Position numbers and translations under genes: made by a program. From assembly GCA_021736575.1 (NCBI GenBank), contig JAIPFP010000035.1, positions 1 to 34,939 of the forward strand: a DNA stretch of 34,939 nt. The letters run 5' to 3'. Origin of the DNA: Pirellula sp. (GTDB lineage: Bacteria; Planctomycetota; Planctomycetia; Pirellulales; Pirellulaceae). Position 1 is the stretch's first letter, and each line of letters starts with the position of its first letter. Below are positions 25,036 to 33,528 of this stretch, piece by piece. The notes beneath the pieces are model-generated. The model was not told where the DNA came from, ran no database searches, and saw only the letters and a program-made list of their open reading frames with translations.

Positions 25036-25910
25036 TAGTTTGAACCTTCGTTGCTTCGTTGGATTGGTGGCAGCAAGGTCATGTTGTCGATGAGCCGAGT
25101 ACTCCCTACTTTGGCTGCAATGAGTGCGACAGCGCTCTCGCCAATCTGCATCATTGGCTCGAGTGTGTCGGGATGAACAATCGTTGCATAATCAACGTAA
25201 TCGACTTGTGCCGCGAGCAACTCCGAATGCATCGCAGCCTCTAACTCCGCAACCGTTTGTATGCCAGCATTCAAGCTGCTTTGCGCTTTACAAAGAGCTC
25301 GCCACAACCCAAGGGCCCTCGGACGATCTCGGTCGGAAAGGTAGCGATTTCGGCTACTCATCGCAAGTCCGTCGGCTTCACGTACTGTTGGACAGGTTTC
25401 GATACGAATAGGAACATTCAAGTCGTCTACCATCGAACGAATCACCGCGACTTGCTGGTAGTCTTTTCGCCCAAAGTATGCGACGTGCGCGGGAATCAAT
25501 TGAAACAGTTTGAGAACGATCGTTGTGACACCTCGGAAGTGCCCTGGTCGCAATTCACCTTCCCAACGAGTTGAAACACCCGGCGGGTCAACGTAGGTCG
25601 AATGTTCTTTGCGATAAATTTGGTCCGATGCCGGTACGAAAACGAAATCGCATTCGGCCAATCGCAGCGAAGCGATATCGGATTCAAGGGTCCGAGGATA
25701 CTTGGAAAGGTCTTCGTTCGGGCCAAATTGCGTTGGGTTGACGAATATCGTGGCCACAGCAACATCGCAGTCTTGTTTGGCGCGACGAACGAGCGACAAA
25801 TGGCCTTCATGAAGTGCACCCATCGTTGGCACAAGTCCAATCCGCTTGGAATCGCAACGGACGAATTCGAGTTGTGTGTAGATTTCGTTGAGGTCGTGTA
25901 TGACTTTCAT
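25035..25910 (-). CDS. panC: Pantothenate synthetase
   Basis: Condenses pantoate and beta-alanine with ATP to form pantothenate on the coenzyme A pathway. The 291-residue sequence has the cytidylyltransferase-type HIGH-like motif GALHEGHLSLV, FVNPTQFGPNEDL, RPGHFRGVTTIV, FGRKDYQQ and the KMSKS-equivalent MSSRNRYLS. Length is normal. The start is ATG 25910, 3 bp after the purQ stop. It is coupled to lgt downstream through overlapping stop and start codons. Confidence 0.97.
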   Translation of the reverse strand: MKVIHDLNEIYTQLEFVRCDSKRIGLVPTMGALHEGHLSLVRRAKQDCDVAVATIFVNPTQFGPNEDLSKYPRTLESDIASLRLAECDFVFVPASDQIYRKEHSTYVDPPGVSTRWEGELRPGHFRGVTTIVLKLFQLIPAHVAYFGRKDYQQVAVIRSMVDDLNVPIRIETCPTVREADGLAMSSRNRYLSDRDRPRALGLWRALCKAQSSLNAGIQTVAELEAAMHSELLAAQVDYVDYATIVHPDTLEPMMQIGESAVALIAAKVGSTRLIDNMTLLPPIQRSNEGSN

Positions 25911-25913
25911 ACG

Positions 25914-26699
25914 TTAACCAAAGTACGCGACAGCATTTTCAAAAACCTTCAACCCTTCACCATGCTCAGGCTGTGTTTCCCGACGCGTCCACTGAGGATG
26001 ATTTGTCGCAAACAAGTGTCGCTCAGGATGTGGCATCAATCCGAAAATTCGCCCGGTCGGGTCGCAGATTCCAGCTACGTTTCCTTGAGCTCCGTTTGGA
26101 TTGTGGGGAAACTCCAATGGGGCAACACCCGTATTGCCGTTGGGCTCGCAATAGCGAAGCACAACTTGCTTTTGGTCCATGAGTCCTTGTTCCGAATCCG
26201 AGTCGCGAAAAAGGAATCGGCCCTCGGCATGGGCCATGGGCAGGTACATTGTTTCGATGCCTCGCAAGAACACGCAGTTGTCTGTTTCCGGCTTGAGATG
26301 CACCCATCGATCTTCGAATCGTCCCTGGCGATTCCAAGTTAATGTCGCTGGCTGAGCGCTTGCAGGCGTATCAAAAAAGATCCCCAGCCGCATCATGATT
26401 TGAAATCCATTGCAGATCCCCAAAACCAGCCGATCGTGCTGGCGAAAGGACTCCAACGTCTCGCTCAAAAACGTTTTTAATTGGGTCGCCAATATGCGTC
26501 CGGCCGCGATGTCATCGCCGTAGCTAAAACCACCGGGAAAACAAAGGATTTGAAATGTCGAAGCGAGGGCTGGATGCTCGATTAACTGGTTGACGTGCAA
26601 GCGTACCGCTTCTGCTCCAGCCAATTCAAATGCATACGCTGTTTCAACATCGCAATTTGTGCCAGGAGCTCGCAAGACAAGCACTCTCGGTTTTGTCAT
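25914..26699 (-). CDS. purQ: Phosphoribosylformylglycinamidine synthase subunit PurQ (glutaminase)
   Basis: Class I glutamine amidotransferase subunit that supplies ammonia to PurL in purine synthesis. The catalytic triad is visible as the nucleophile in LGICNGFQ and the His/Glu in PHPERH. Other landmarks are APGTNCD at the N-terminus and FPGGFSYGDDIAAGRILA. At 261 residues it matches the longer PurQ type. ATG 26699 has GAGGA about 10 nt upstream. No purL or purS is in the window. It is followed by panC after 3 bp. Confidence 0.96.
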   Translation of the reverse strand: MTKPRVLVLRAPGTNCDVETAYAFELAGAEAVRLHVNQLIEHPALASTFQILCFPGGFSYGDDIAAGRILATQLKTFLSETLESFRQHDRLVLGICNGFQIMMRLGIFFDTPASAQPATLTWNRQGRFEDRWVHLKPETDNCVFLRGIETMYLPMAHAEGRFLFRDSDSEQGLMDQKQVVLRYCEPNGNTGVAPLEFPHNPNGAQGNVAGICDPTGRIFGLMPHPERHLFATNHPQWTRRETQPEHGEGLKVFENAVAYFG

Positions 26700-26839
26700 C
26701 CTCTATTTTCCTCATGGGCCGTCGTTGGGAATCGGGTTATGATGGGTCGTTTTCAGTCTTCCGCTCACCTTCCACCACAAATTTACCCCCAACGGGCCAT
26801 TTTCGTCAGGGGCCCATTCCCGTTCCAGTCCTGCATAAA

Positions 26840-27607
26840 CTACAAAAAGAGCATGCGCAGCGCTGCGACCCCCGTGAAAATCAAAATAAGGCTATCGAAA
26901 AGTTTTTGAGGGATGCGCCGCACAACCATGGTGCCGATCCACAGTCCTAGCCCAATGAGAGGCATCAGGGCCGCGTTTAAAGCAAGCGTATCCAGTCGAA
27001 TTAGCCCGAGACTCCAACTAAATGGAATCTTGGAAATGTTGAGAAGCAAAAAGAACCAAGCTGCGGTTCCAACGAATTCCATCTTCGGCAAACCGATTGC
27101 AAGAAGGTACAGTCCGAATACGGGGCCAGCAGCGTTGGCCAACATGGTCGTGAGCCCAACCAGGATTCCCATGCTCCATGCAAACCATCGGGCATGTGGC
27201 ACGTCTGCTAACCATTCCTCTTTCCAGATTCGAATGATCTGCAACACGGTTAAGCCAAGGATGATAGTCCCAATCAATGGACGGTAGTACTTTTCGTCGA
27301 GCCTAAACATAAGCAGCCAACCGGCCACGACTCCTATCATGGCAGGGCCAAACATGCGTCGAACGTACTTCCAATTTGCGTGCTTGCCATAGACCGTCAT
27401 CGCGAAAATATCCCCCGCGATCAACATTGGCAAAACAATTCCAGTCGACTCCCGCGCACCAAAAACGTGCGCAAAGAGGATGACGTGAACCATGCTCACA
27501 CCCGAGAATCCACTCTTGGTTATTCCAATTCCAAAAGCCGCAATCGCGAGCAACAACCATCCGAAAGGGCTTTCGGGCACAACATAGCTTTCGGGGGAAA
27601 GGGTCAA
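26840..27607 (-). CDS. TSUP-family permease (TauE/SafE-like)
   Basis: A polytopic membrane protein of 255 residues with about eight hydrophobic segments and the family's repeated motif region (IGITKSGFSGVSMVHVILFA near the N-terminus, ILVGLTTMLANAAGP in the second half). TSUP proteins export or import sulfite, sulfonates, sulfolactate or similar anions; the substrate cannot be predicted here. The only upstream start is TTG 27607, whose TTGA overlaps the rdgB stop by four bases; the first internal ATG would remove the first helix. The gap of 140 bp to purQ may hold the purQ promoter. Confidence 0.88.
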   Translation of the reverse strand: MTLSPESYVVPESPFGWLLLAIAAFGIGITKSGFSGVSMVHVILFAHVFGARESTGIVLPMLIAGDIFAMTVYGKHANWKYVRRMFGPAMIGVVAGWLLMFRLDEKYYRPLIGTIILGLTVLQIIRIWKEEWLADVPHARWFAWSMGILVGLTTMLANAAGPVFGLYLLAIGLPKMEFVGTAAWFFLLLNISKIPFSWSLGLIRLDTLALNAALMPLIGLGLWIGTMVVRRIPQKLFDSLILIFTGVAALRMLFL

Positions 27608-28230
27608 CCCATCAATGAGTCGAGTCGAGTCAAAAACGCTCGCAAGGCGTGGGCGCGATGACTGATTTCGCGTTTTACTTCCAAGCCCAACTCCGCAAAT
27701 GTCTTGCCGTACTCTTCGATCTCGAACAAGGGATCGTATCCGAAACCATTTTGGCCGCGAGGCTCGTTAAGAATGCGTCCCCAACATTCGCCCTGCGTTT
27801 CGATGTGTATGCCACCACTTGGGTCCGCCAGCACAATCGTAGAAACATAATAGGCTTGACGTTGGTCATCCGGCACGGACTTCATCCTTTGGAGAAGCAG
27901 ATCGTTGTTGGATTGGTCGGTTGCATTTTCTCCGGAAAACCTAGCGGAATAGATGCCGGGGCGGTGATCCAGAGCCTTCACGCAAAGACCGCTGTCCTCG
28001 CCGATGGCCCACATTCCGCGATGCGTTGCCTGCGAAATCGCTTTCAGCCGAGCATTTTCCATAAAGGTACTTCCTGTCTCCTCGACATCCAATGGATCGG
28101 GAAAATCCGAGGGTGTCCTGAGCGTAAATCCTCGCGGCTCCAAAAGATTAACGAGTTCGACAATTTTCTTTCGGTTGTTTGAACCTAAAAGCAGTATTTT
28201 TGCGTCGACGAGATCGGAGATAGCCTGCAT
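27604..28230 (-). CDS. rdgB: XTP/dITP pyrophosphatase (RdgB/HAM1)
   Basis: Removes non-canonical purine nucleoside triphosphates from the nucleotide pool. Motifs are LLLGSNNRKKIVEL near the N-terminus, ETGSTFMENARLKA, EDSGLCVKAL, PGIYSARFSG, GQNGFGYDPLFEI and the C-terminal ISHRAHALRAF. I chose ATG 28230 because AGGAG lies 12 nt upstream, overlapping the stop of the preceding gene; the in-frame TTG at 28242 would sit directly on that site. The stop overlaps the start of the TSUP permease gene as TTGA. Product length of 208 is normal. Confidence 0.96.
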   Translation of the reverse strand: MQAISDLVDAKILLLGSNNRKKIVELVNLLEPRGFTLRTPSDFPDPLDVEETGSTFMENARLKAISQATHRGMWAIGEDSGLCVKALDHRPGIYSARFSGENATDQSNNDLLLQRMKSVPDDQRQAYYVSTIVLADPSGGIHIETQGECWGRILNEPRGQNGFGYDPLFEIEEYGKTFAELGLEVKREISHRAHALRAFLTRLDSLMG

Positions 28231-28245
28231 CGCTTGATTCAACTC

Positions 28246-29472
28246 CTAAGTACTCAAACGGCCACAAAGCACATCGATCAAGTCATCCGAGAAGACTTCA
28301 CCTCGGCTCAAGAAATCGCGATCGTTATCCAATCGGTTCTTCAAGCCATCGCGATCGATCCCAGACATTGGGTTGCCGCCAATTTTCCAATTCGCTTGAC
28401 CGTCAGCCGCGTTCATCCGAATATCCAGCGACGGAGCTGGCGAAGTCTTGTTCTGGATACCATCGATGATAGCCATTAGGACCGCCGAGTAGAGCAAGTA
28501 AGGATTGCTTGACGCTGGTGCACCCAAGAATTCGATCGCTCGCGCACGCGGGTTGTGCGAAGCCACCAACACACGACAAACCGAACCCATCTCTTCGTTG
28601 GAGCACATGCGGAGCCAGTCATACGCATTGTGCTCACCACCGTTGGATAACGCGATGGCGGCAATGGCGTCGGCATGCTTGAGTATTCCGCCAATGGCAT
28701 GTAAACCCGCTTCGCTCATGCCTCGATGGGCTGTACCAACCAAAATAGGCTCCCCGTTTCGACTGATGGACCATTGACTTGGCATCCAGAGGTTCTGTGT
28801 AATCACTCGGCAGTTCTGCTTCCAAGCGTGCTGGCCGATCAGGTAACGGAGCATCATGATGTCGTCACAACATTCGACAAGGCTCGATGGCTTGAGTATC
28901 ATTTCCGAACTGGAGTCACTGCCGCAGAAGTGTCGGTCTATATGCAGCCCAGACTCGACAGCAGTGTCGGCTATCTCGCATCGCAGCGGAAAGTCCTTGT
29001 CGTTTGGACCGCATGCCAAAAACGTGTTCTCAACCACGCTGCCCTGCGAGTTTTCGCGATTCTCATGCGCGATTCGAAATTGAAAACAAGAACGAATGGT
29101 GAGAGCATCGCCGATTGAGGCTGATTCCAGATACCGCATTGCGCGAACCGCCAATTGCCTTGAATCAAGCGGACTCTCCTCCCGCACGACCGAATCTTGC
29201 ACCGCTGCAATCAGAATCAACGTAGGTTGATTGGTGAACGGGTCGAGGTAGTTGGCTTCACTTTGAGGCACAAGAATCAAGTGAACCGGCTGTTGGTTGG
29301 CCGAACAATCCAGCAGCAAAGAGTGGCCGAAGCCTTCTTCAAACGACGTTTCATTCAGTGCGCTAAGAGGGAGCGTTATTCGACGCCAAGTTCCGTCGAT
29401 GTCGACAAAACGAAGGTCGACGGACCGGATCCCTTTCTCACGGCAATAGGCTAACACGGCCTTTGGCTTCAC
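28246..29472 (-). CDS. Glutamine-synthetase-like protein with altered active-site motifs
   Basis: A 408-residue product recognisable as GlnA-like: DLRFVDIDGTWRRITLP at the start, FEEGFG, DPFTNQPTLIL, SEAGLHAIGGILKHADAI, RAIEFLGAPASSNPYL and AVLMAIIDGIQNK. By-eye alignment to GlnA shows that EPEFF is replaced by SCFQF (residues 128-132), the HHHE segment by RHFCG, and the GMHCHMS loop by SQWSIS, while a later Glu (190) is kept. These sites carry metal- and glutamate-binding residues in GlnA, so the protein is probably not a normal glutamine synthetase; it could be a pseudoenzyme or act on another substrate. Length is also below the usual 470. It starts with GTG 29472, with GAGG overlapping the pcm stop 4 bp upstream. 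Confidence 0.85.
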   Translation of the reverse strand: MKPKAVLAYCREKGIRSVDLRFVDIDGTWRRITLPLSALNETSFEEGFGHSLLLDCSANQQPVHLILVPQSEANYLDPFTNQPTLILIAAVQDSVVREESPLDSRQLAVRAMRYLESASIGDALTIRSCFQFRIAHENRENSQGSVVENTFLACGPNDKDFPLRCEIADTAVESGLHIDRHFCGSDSSSEMILKPSSLVECCDDIMMLRYLIGQHAWKQNCRVITQNLWMPSQWSISRNGEPILVGTAHRGMSEAGLHAIGGILKHADAIAAIALSNGGEHNAYDWLRMCSNEEMGSVCRVLVASHNPRARAIEFLGAPASSNPYLLYSAVLMAIIDGIQNKTSPAPSLDIRMNAADGQANWKIGGNPMSGIDRDGLKNRLDNDRDFLSRGEVFSDDLIDVLCGRLST

Positions 29473-29476
29473 CGAA

Positions 29477-30700
29477 CTACCTCACGGCTTCCAAAGAAAT
29501 GTTGTCAAACCGAGCCATACCCTCCGCACCAAACAAACCTATCGAAACAATCGCCTCTTTCGTTGCGGGAGGCACGCTGAAAATGCGTTCTTCTTGTTTC
29601 CAGTTCCTGGTTCCCTTGAAACCTCCGCCAATGAAGTTGTACCCAACACGATTTCGATTTGCATCAAAGAACTGAATCGCGATGGAAGGAGATTTCTCTT
29701 TGTCTGACCCAAACTTGACGTTCTCTGTTGCGATCCACCCTCCCAATTTGATTTTCTTGACGGTCGATCCATCGAGCGCAACACCCTGGAGAAGCATGCT
29801 TGGCACATTCCCGTTATTACTTCGGAATTCAACAGTCTTGGCTCCGTCCGGCGCATCGCTATCTTGAACGACAATGCATCCAAATTGGTAGTACCATCCG
29901 GGAATAAAAGCGTCGTTGATAAGTGGGACTTCGAAGCTCGTATTTAGCAGCACTGGATTCGGAGGTGGCATGACTTTGCGTTGATCCTCCGCAGTTCCAG
30001 TCATGGGTACAAACAAGGTCGGTTGCAACTCGTCTTTCTCAAGTTTGTCACCCGTCTTTCGCATGAGACAGAGCATCTGCTGGTACCGCTCACCGACGGG
30101 AATAACCATCAAGCCCCCATCTTTCAGTTGCTTCACAAGAGGTGCTGGGACGTCTTCGGGGGAACAAGTAACGATGATTTTGTCGAACGGAGCATGTTCT
30201 TCCCAGCCCTTGAAACCGTCACCAATACGACAATGAACGTTTGCGTAATTCAATTTCTCTAGCAAGTCGGTCGTTTCTAAGCCGAGCTTTTCGACAATCT
30301 CGATCGTGTAAACGTCTTGAACCAATGGACTCAAAATCGCAGCTTGGTAGCCACTACCCGTACCAATCTCAAGTACTTTGTCGGTCGACTGAGGATTCAG
30401 CGCCTGAGTCATGAACGCAACGATGAATGGGCTGCTAATCGTTTGCGATGCACCGATCGGGATCGCGATATCCTGGTATGCTTGCGGCTTGTATTTCGGT
30501 GGCACGAATTCATGACGAGGAGTCGTCCCCATGGAATTCAAAACTCGCGGGTCTTTGATCCCGTTTGGAATCAAGACGTTGGTGACAAGTTTCTCTCGAA
30601 GAGTTTCGAATTGGTTCTTGGGCTGAGACTGGACATGCTGGGACAAACCCACTAGCAATGCGAAACAACTCAGCGCTAAAAAACTTTTAGACGGGAGCAT
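29477..30700 (-). CDS. pcm: Exported protein-L-isoaspartate O-methyltransferase with C-terminal beta-sandwich
   Basis: A 407-residue product. An N-terminal signal peptide (LALSCFALLVGLSQHVQS) precedes a PCMT domain with ASQTISSPFIVAFMTQAL, the SAM-binding VLEIGTGSGYQAAIL, FDKIIVTCSPEDVP and GGLMVIPVGE. PCMT normally repairs isoaspartyl residues in damaged proteins. Residues from about 245 form an added domain (NTSFEVPLINDAFIPGWYY ... ARFDNISLEAV) with the pattern of a carbohydrate-binding-like jelly roll, as in CBM_4_9-type modules. An exported form needs SAM outside the cytoplasm or a special compartment, so location is a real question. ATG 30700 has GAGGG about 10 nt upstream. It is followed after 4 bp by the glutamine-synthetase-like gene. 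Confidence 0.9.
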   Translation of the reverse strand: MLPSKSFLALSCFALLVGLSQHVQSQPKNQFETLREKLVTNVLIPNGIKDPRVLNSMGTTPRHEFVPPKYKPQAYQDIAIPIGASQTISSPFIVAFMTQALNPQSTDKVLEIGTGSGYQAAILSPLVQDVYTIEIVEKLGLETTDLLEKLNYANVHCRIGDGFKGWEEHAPFDKIIVTCSPEDVPAPLVKQLKDGGLMVIPVGERYQQMLCLMRKTGDKLEKDELQPTLFVPMTGTAEDQRKVMPPPNPVLLNTSFEVPLINDAFIPGWYYQFGCIVVQDSDAPDGAKTVEFRSNNGNVPSMLLQGVALDGSTVKKIKLGGWIATENVKFGSDKEKSPSIAIQFFDANRNRVGYNFIGGGFKGTRNWKQEERIFSVPPATKEAIVSIGLFGAEGMARFDNISLEAVR

Positions 30701-30757
30701 TGGATTAACCCTCGAATGACAAGAGACGGAAGGAGTCGATGCTCAAATTAAGCGTCG

Positions 30758-31330
30758 TTATTCCATGCTGACGCGTTCGACGTACTCGCCGTTGCGAGTG
30801 TCAATTTTGACGATGTTGCCCTCTTTAATGAAACCGGGTACGTTGAATTCAGCGCCTGTTTCTACTTTGGCAATCTTGGTCACGTTGGTCGCCGTATCAC
30901 CCTTCGTTCCAGGATCGGTTTCGGTGATCTTAAGATGAACGTGAGATGGAGGTGAAATAGTCAATGGATTTCCGTTGAACAATACCATGGCGACCGGCGA
31001 CTGTTCCTTGAGGTATTTCCAATTGTCGTCAACTTGCTCGGCAGTCAGTTCGTATTGCTCAAAGGTTTCGTTATCCATAAACACGAACGAACCAGCTTGG
31101 TTATACAAGAAAACCGTGTCAATTTCTTCGACATCCGCAGCCTGCAATTCGTCGCCCCCCTTGAGCGTACGATCGAGCATTGTGTTTCGGACTAGGTTTT
31201 TCATCTTGCACTTGTAGAGCGCGTTTCCCTTTCCTGGCTTGACGAAGTGCACTTCTTGCAGCACGTACGGTTCGCCGTCAATTTGAATCTTAAGTCCTTT
31301 TTTCAGATCGCTGGTTTTGTAGGATGCCAC
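30758..31330 (-). CDS. efp: Elongation factor P
   Basis: Stimulates peptide-bond formation at polyproline stretches. The 190-residue protein has three beta-barrel domains, the modified-lysine loop PGKGNA (the Lys modified by EpmA/B in E. coli), TFEQYELTAEQV and the C-terminal signature GAEFNVPGFIKEGNIVKIDT. The start is GTG 31330 (Met-Ala-Ser-Tyr). Presence of the loop Lys suggests beta-lysylation or a similar modification, but the modifying enzymes are not in the window. The 57-bp gap to pcm shows no clear terminator. Confidence 0.97.
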   Translation of the reverse strand: MASYKTSDLKKGLKIQIDGEPYVLQEVHFVKPGKGNALYKCKMKNLVRNTMLDRTLKGGDELQAADVEEIDTVFLYNQAGSFVFMDNETFEQYELTAEQVDDNWKYLKEQSPVAMVLFNGNPLTISPPSHVHLKITETDPGTKGDTATNVTKIAKVETGAEFNVPGFIKEGNIVKIDTRNGEYVERVSME

Positions 31331-31455
31331 AGCTGTCAGTTTTCTTTACCGAGTGGAATTGAGTAGATAGTAAGATTTCGACCGTCCCAAGGCAGCCGAA
31401 CTCCTCTTAATTTAACCAAAAACTTCAATTCTGTCGCCTCCCCAATCCGTTTGTT

Positions 31456-31758
31456 TCACTTTGCAATTCGAATCGTCGAAATCTCGTTATTCACCATCCA
31501 TTCGAGCCAAGCTTCTTGCTCCTCCGTCAATTCGATTTCGGCCACGGAATGCGCGTCGAGTGGAGAAACGAGAGTGAAAACGCCGTCATCGAGCCATTGT
31601 TTCGCGTCCTCAGACCTTATCCAATACTCGTCCTTTGCAAGAGACGGGGCACCCTCTCCATCCAAAGGTGTCATGAAATAAACGACTTCTTTGCGAAATC
31701 GATCCGGCATTGAAAACGGAGCTACATCGGGTTGGTCGATGGGGATAACTTGAACCAT
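31456..31758 (-). CDS. Conserved-type hypothetical acidic protein downstream of the ammonium transporter
   Basis: A 100-residue soluble acidic protein (VQVIPIDQPDVAPFSMP ... EDAKQWLDDGVFTLVSPLD ... ELTEEQEAWLEWMVNNEIS). I recall similar short proteins in planctomycete genomes but no function. It has no signal peptide, no Cys or His cluster and is not a PII protein. I chose ATG 31758, 26 bp after the amt stop; the frame is open to 31824, which would overlap amt by 41 bp. The adjacent transporter may be co-transcribed. Confidence 0.7.
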   Translation of the reverse strand: MVQVIPIDQPDVAPFSMPDRFRKEVVYFMTPLDGEGAPSLAKDEYWIRSEDAKQWLDDGVFTLVSPLDAHSVAEIELTEEQEAWLEWMVNNEISTIRIAK

Positions 31759-31783
31759 ATCCGAAAATCGTTTCTTGGTTTGT

Positions 31784-33346
31784 TCATAAAAAAATGTAAC
31801 CTTCCTCGCCGTGCTGTTGCACATCGAGCCCTTGCCGTTCGTCGGAGGCAGAGACTCGCAGGCCCATTGTCCAGTCGATGATCTTCAACAGCACCAAACT
31901 TATAGTGCCAGAATACAAGATGACAATGGCGATGGCTGCCAATTGACCACTTAGGATGTTTCCTCCTTCAAGCAGTCCGAGTTTCGCGCCGTTGCCAATG
32001 TTGTTGCATGCACGCGTTGCGAATATGCCCGTGAACACAGCCCCTACAATCCCCCCAACCCCGTGAATGCCAAAGGCGTCCAGCGAATCGTCGTAGCCCG
32101 CCCAGTTTTTGCATAAACTACAAGCATAATAGCATACGATGCTGGCGACGAACCCAATCAGCAGAGACGGCATGGGTTGAACGAAACCGGCGGATGGCGT
32201 GATGGCAACCAAGCCCGCAACCAGCCCTGAGCTCACACCCAACAGTGTCGGTTTGCCTCTGGACCGCCATTCGACTAGCCACCAGCCAATCGCACCGCCC
32301 GCCGCGGAAAGGTGGGTCGCTGCAAATGCACTCGTGGCAATCTCGTCCGCTGCCATCGCATTGCCTGCATTGAAACCGAACCAACCAAACCAAAGCATCG
32401 CCGCACCAATGGCCGTGTAAGTCAAATTATGTGGGGGCATAGGATCCTTCCTAAATCCAAGCCGCGGTCCAATAACAATGGCAGCCACCAACGCGGAAAC
32501 TCCGGAGCTGATATGTACGACCGAACCGCCAGCAAAATCGAGGCTCCCTCCCAGCAAACCGCTCGGATAGCTCAAGCATCCACCCGCCCAAACCCAGTGA
32601 GCGATGGGGCAATAAACAAATGTTCCCCACAAAATACTAAACAGCACCATCCCATGAAACTTGATCCTTTCGGCAAAGGCGCCGCAGATGATGGCGGGCG
32701 AAATCGCAAAGAACATCCCCTGAAAAAGCATGTGGGCGCTCATCGTAATCGAGGTGTTCTGGCGAGGCGAAGTCCACATCGGTGTCACCGACTGCATTGT
32801 CAGATCATTCCAAGTCCTCGAAACCCCGTGGTGAAAGAAATACCCTCCCCCACCGATCCATGGATTGAGTGCGCCGCCGTGGGAAAAAGTCAAAGAATAG
32901 CCGTAAAAACTCCAGACGACCGTCATCACGGACGTCAAGAACAAGCACTGAATAAACACGCTCAGCACATTCTTCTTGCGAACCAAACCGGAATAAAAAA
33001 GTGCTATACCCGGCGCAATCATGAAAAGTACTAGAGCCGCTGAGATCATCATCCAAGCGTTATTGCCAACGTTCAATGCTGGCTTGAATTCAGCTTCCGG
33101 CAAGACACTTGGAACAGTCGGAATCCATTTGGACTCTGTTGTCAGCTCGTCGGCCAGATTAGTTGTCAGCTCGTCGGCCAAATTGTTTGAAACCATCAGG
33201 ACCCAAACGAAAATGGCAGCTGCCCAAAAAACCATAACTTCACGTCGCACCCAGCACTGGGAAATCCGAACGGGGGTTAACCCAACTACCTGTTTTTCGA
33301 TGGAATTCGATCCATCTATGCAACGGCTCATGACGAGAGGGGTCAT
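31784..33346 (-). CDS. amt: Ammonium transporter (Amt/Rh family)
   Basis: Channel-type inner-membrane ammonium carrier with about 11 helices after a cleaved or uncleaved leader. Hallmarks are NNAWMMISAALVLFMIAPGI at the first helix, FYSGLVRKKN, GGSVVHISSGVSALVAA with the first pore His, WFGWFGFNAGNA, and DAFGIHGVGGIVGAVFTGI with the second pore His. The C-terminal tail ends in YIFL. From ATG 33346 the protein has 520 residues; ATG 33235 gives 483 and places MVFWAAAIFVWVLMV as a signal peptide, which I find more likely. The N-terminal periplasmic part contains an exact eight-residue repeat, NLADELTT twice. No glnK/PII gene lies downstream in the window. Confidence 0.95.
   Translation of the reverse strand: MTPLVMSRCIDGSNSIEKQVVGLTPVRISQCWVRREVMVFWAAAIFVWVLMVSNNLADELTTNLADELTTESKWIPTVPSVLPEAEFKPALNVGNNAWMMISAALVLFMIAPGIALFYSGLVRKKNVLSVFIQCLFLTSVMTVVWSFYGYSLTFSHGGALNPWIGGGGYFFHHGVSRTWNDLTMQSVTPMWTSPRQNTSITMSAHMLFQGMFFAISPAIICGAFAERIKFHGMVLFSILWGTFVYCPIAHWVWAGGCLSYPSGLLGGSLDFAGGSVVHISSGVSALVAAIVIGPRLGFRKDPMPPHNLTYTAIGAAMLWFGWFGFNAGNAMAADEIATSAFAATHLSAAGGAIGWWLVEWRSRGKPTLLGVSSGLVAGLVAITPSAGFVQPMPSLLIGFVASIVCYYACSLCKNWAGYDDSLDAFGIHGVGGIVGAVFTGIFATRACNNIGNGAKLGLLEGGNILSGQLAAIAIVILYSGTISLVLLKIIDWTMGLRVSASDERQGLDVQQHGEEGYIFL
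33138..33185 (-). repeat. 24-bp in-frame tandem duplication in the amt leader region
   Basis: Two nearly identical 24-bp units (33138-33161 and 33162-33185) encode NLADELTT twice, just after the signal peptide. The near-identity at DNA level indicates a recent slippage event. Confidence 0.85.
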
Positions 33347-33528
33347 GTTTGGCCTTTGGTTAATGGGAAATTGATTGAAATGCCGAAGCGTTCATCCCCA
33401 AATCATGGCGCGCCGACGAGCTTTTGTCATCGGCAGGGAACACTATTGAGGAAACCTCTGTCCAGCCCTATACTTGCCAGCCTACACGTAAAATCCACCC
33501 CAACGAGCCAATTTGACGGCATGATGCT

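Noticed and set aside
28403..29210. Additional frames within the glutamine-synthetase-like gene
   Set aside because: The GlnA-like frame covers the whole segment; the others are out-of-frame translations.
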